A stretch of 64,000 nucleotides of DNA from Symbiodinium sp. CCMP2592 (taxonomy: Eukaryota > Sar > Dinophyceae > Suessiales > Symbiodiniaceae). Made by a program: the position numbers and the translations under genes. Positions 61,762 through 64,000 of the stretch are shown piece after piece (the first letter of the stretch is position 1; the number at the start of each line of letters is the position of its first letter). The notes below the pieces were generated by a model. The model did no database searches. It was not told where the DNA came from and was given only the letters and a program-made list of their open reading frames with translations. The stretch covers positions 214,001 through 278,000 of the forward strand of contig CAJNDT010004713.1 in NCBI GenBank assembly GCA_905221615.1, written 5' to 3'.

Positions 61762-63046
61762 CTAGGACCACAACTCCCACGGTTCTGGGTACTTGCGATG
61801 ACTCAATATTTTGCCCATCAGCAGTATCACTGCTTGCGGAACTCGCGGCTTGGGATTCAGGGTGTAGCGAATCATAGAGTTTGCTCCGTGCCCGGAAAGT
61901 GCTAAAAAACCGTTACAGTCCCTTACTGGTGACACGATAATGTACGGCAAAACCCTGCTAACATGATTAGAACTCTTCTATTCTTGAATAAAACCAACAT
62001 GTCCGATCGGCTTGAAAACCTTGCCAGGTTACGCGCCACACCCCGTCTTCAACTTGAGTGGCCTCCGGGCACTGAATTTTGCTTCTCAAGAGCTCTTTCT
62101 GCGGAGATCCTCCAAGAGCGAGGCTACAGTAGGCACTTCCAAAACAGATGCTGGTATTTCTCCTATCACGGTCCTCAACCCTTCATGCTTCAACCGGCAA
62201 GGTTCCTCAAAGACAGACGTCCCTACAGGTTCATGTTTCGAAGACCACGAGGCCACGGTCATAAACCCTAACCCGAAGGACCCTACACTTCCAAAGGACC
62301 CGATTTCTCAGGATCCAAGGGAGCCACTACGCTGCAACTGCCTCCGAAGGGTTCAGAACCCAATACTTAGTTCCCGATCGTTAGCTAAGACTGACCCTAA
62401 ACCCTAGCAAAGGTTTGGTGGCCACTTTCACCCAGAATGCTGCGAAAGTACAGGATTGCGGAGGCCGTATCGAGATGTCCCTTGGAGCGGTTCAGGCTTT
62501 AAGTTTACCTCTGGGGGTTTAGGATTTGGTTTCATGTGTGTGGGTCAGGTTCAGTTCTTGTTGGCATCTTTCGGCGTGACTGGGAGTATCAAGTTGTCTA
62601 GAAGGGGTGCGCCTTCCACATTGTCCAGAAACTGAAACTAGAGTCTGCGAAAATTGGGATCCCTATTTTTTTGATGAGGCGGTTCCTTCTGCTCAGCTTC
62701 GTGCTATTTGCGGGGCTCATATCCTACCAAATGCCCGAGCCTGGGTTCGGTGTAGGCTCTTTCTCTGAAAAACCTTCAGCCCTAAATAAACACTACGCTG
62801 AAGCAGCTAATTCTAGAAGCTTGAGAAGAGCCCTATAAGCACCAAAACCCTGGAGCTTGACGGTCCGCTAGGCGCTCGGATGTTCTTCGAAGACTCCCCA
62901 AGAACTCGTCTTGCTAAGCTTTGAGGCCCAGTGAGCATCTGTAAGGACTTTGCGCTAGAACCCGTAAAGGAGCCCTTGTTTATGGGGTCCTGACAGAAGC
63001 CTTATGCAAGGAACTCTGACAAGCAAGCACCCCGAAAGCTTCGAAG

Positions 63047-63115
63047 GTTGAAACTGTCCGATGAGAGCTCGGTTTCCCTTCACTGGCACGATCCTCCGGA
63101 TTCTGGGCCAAGAAG
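63047..63115 (+). CDS. Candidate exon
   Basis: CGAAG^G then LKLSDESSVSLHWHDPPDSG and PR plus AG; donor AAG^GAGAAT (GA, phase 2). The frame stays open beyond. Phase-compatible with 61182 and 63830. Confidence 0.4.
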
Positions 63116-63829
63116 GAGAATTGAACGATTCTTTTCTGGTTTTGTGACGTTGTTGATAAAGGGCGTTGGGAGGCATTCAAGGAGTTCTGAAAAGGTTTCA
63201 GGCGTAGGATTTAGGTTCGTGGCTCTGAGAGTGTAGTGGGCTCACCGGAGGTTCCAGTACCCCACATGGGAGTTTGGGATGGTAGATCCTGAAGCCTTCG
63301 ATCCTTCGAAAGCGACTACATCTACCCTGCCACAAGCCCCAAACAAAATATTCCATCTGGGGTGAACAATCCCTTACCCGAAAACGAAATGCAATAGGCA
63401 TCCTAGCACTGGGGCCGTTAAAGAAATGGTTTGTATGAATCAAACATCTACAACGTCGAAACTGATGAGCTTCGCGAGTGGCTTCAACTATGCACTCGAC
63501 CCTGAGCCTCAAACTTCAATCCCGAACTGTAACCGTACCTACGCACTTACCTATTCCTCAAGCTCGTAGAAAAGACGAAAGAAATATGGGGGACACCAGA
63601 AAGCAATTCGTTGTATGAGCCATCGAGATCTACCGGAGGCCGAAGACTTCGGTCGCTTGGTTCTGGTGCTGCTGGGCTTTACTCAGCCTCTTGGCTATCC
63701 TTCGGGCTGAAGAGGGCTATGCAGATTACAACACGGATCCAAAGTCTCGTACCCGCTCTAAAACTGGGTACAGCCTTCAGAGTTCAGGGTTGGGTGTAGT
63801 GTAGTGCTCAACTCTGCTCCCAAGCGCAG

Positions 63830-63890
63830 GCATAGCAAGATGAAGATGATCCAGAGCATCATGACGCATTTGCGCGAAGAGGGATTCCAG
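63830..63890 (+). CDS. Candidate exon
   Basis: GCGCAG^G then HSKMKMIQSIMTHLREEGFQ; donor CAG^GTGCCG (GT, phase 0). The frame continues VPRFLREL. Basic and helical. Hairpin A14 follows and runs off the window. Confidence 0.5.
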
Positions 63891-63928
63891 GTGCCGAGAT
63901 TCTTGAGGGAGCTTCACAACTCGAGGTT

Positions 63929-64000
63929 GCTTGGAGGCCCAGGGGACTTAGTAAGTAGGTTATGAGTACGGTTATAAGTACCCTAAATGGAGATACCCCA
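63929..64000. repeat. Hairpin A14, cut by window end
   Basis: GCTTGGAGGCCCAGGGGACT then AGTAAGTAGG; only the left arm and loop are in the window. Confidence 0.8.

Noticed and set aside
62012-62407. Two overlapping + frames of 102 and 131 codons
   Set aside because: Both open over the same bases, low complexity and Ser/Pro-rich. No edges, no homology recognised.

Overview
The window reads as nuclear DNA of a dinoflagellate, probably a core lineage of the Symbiodinium/Suessiales kind. Genus cannot be set from sequence alone. The evidence: (1) degenerate TTTAGGG/CCCTAAA telomere-type repeats are scattered on both strands throughout; (2) genes are cut into exons of about 14-100 bases separated by introns of about 0.2-7 kb; (3) exon junctions rebuilt from protein homology use the acceptor AG^G almost without exception, with GC, GA or GT donors, the non-canonical splice code described for dinoflagellate genomes; (4) short hairpin repeats of many families sit every few hundred bases. 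There are no bacterial-style operons, ribosome binding sites or long ORFs.

Two genes could be identified by joining exons. Both lie on the + strand, at 43.2-57.5 kb. The first is the 5' part of a KRE33/NAT10-type RNA cytidine acetyltransferase gene: ten small exons from the start codon at 43204 to 57519, with a weaker eleventh at 58159. Most of its junctions are GC^AG^G. The second is a complete seven-exon gene (46772-51748, 412 codons plus stop) for a methyltransferase of the bacterial PhcB / hydroxypalmitate-methyl-ester-biosynthesis type. It lies entirely inside intron 5 of the acetyltransferase gene on the same strand. Its introns carry direct duplications of exon-edge sequence, once around a telomere-repeat-like insert, which looks like recent introner-type intron gain in a gene of bacterial ancestry.

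The rest of the window holds short coding islands that obey the same splice rule but are not recognised. The best runs are 18.1-20.5 kb and 24.6-26.5 kb (phase-compatible, hydrophobic, perhaps one or two membrane proteins), 29.3-30.1 kb, a 484-base terminal exon at 35316-35799 followed by a 57-bp minisatellite, and 59.7-63.9 kb. 0-10 kb and 20.5-24.5 kb are almost wholly repeats.

Repeats make up most of the sequence. More than 15 hairpin (MITE-like) families are named A-W below. Family A (TACTTGGAGG ends) has about 16 copies; families B-O have two to nine each. Other repeats are family W, which carries its own GT...AG-like ends, telomere-type tracts, tandem minisatellites and microsatellites. 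No tRNA, rRNA, CRISPR array, riboswitch or long-open-frame transposase was seen. All splice models are inferred by eye from homology and phase and have not been tested against transcripts.
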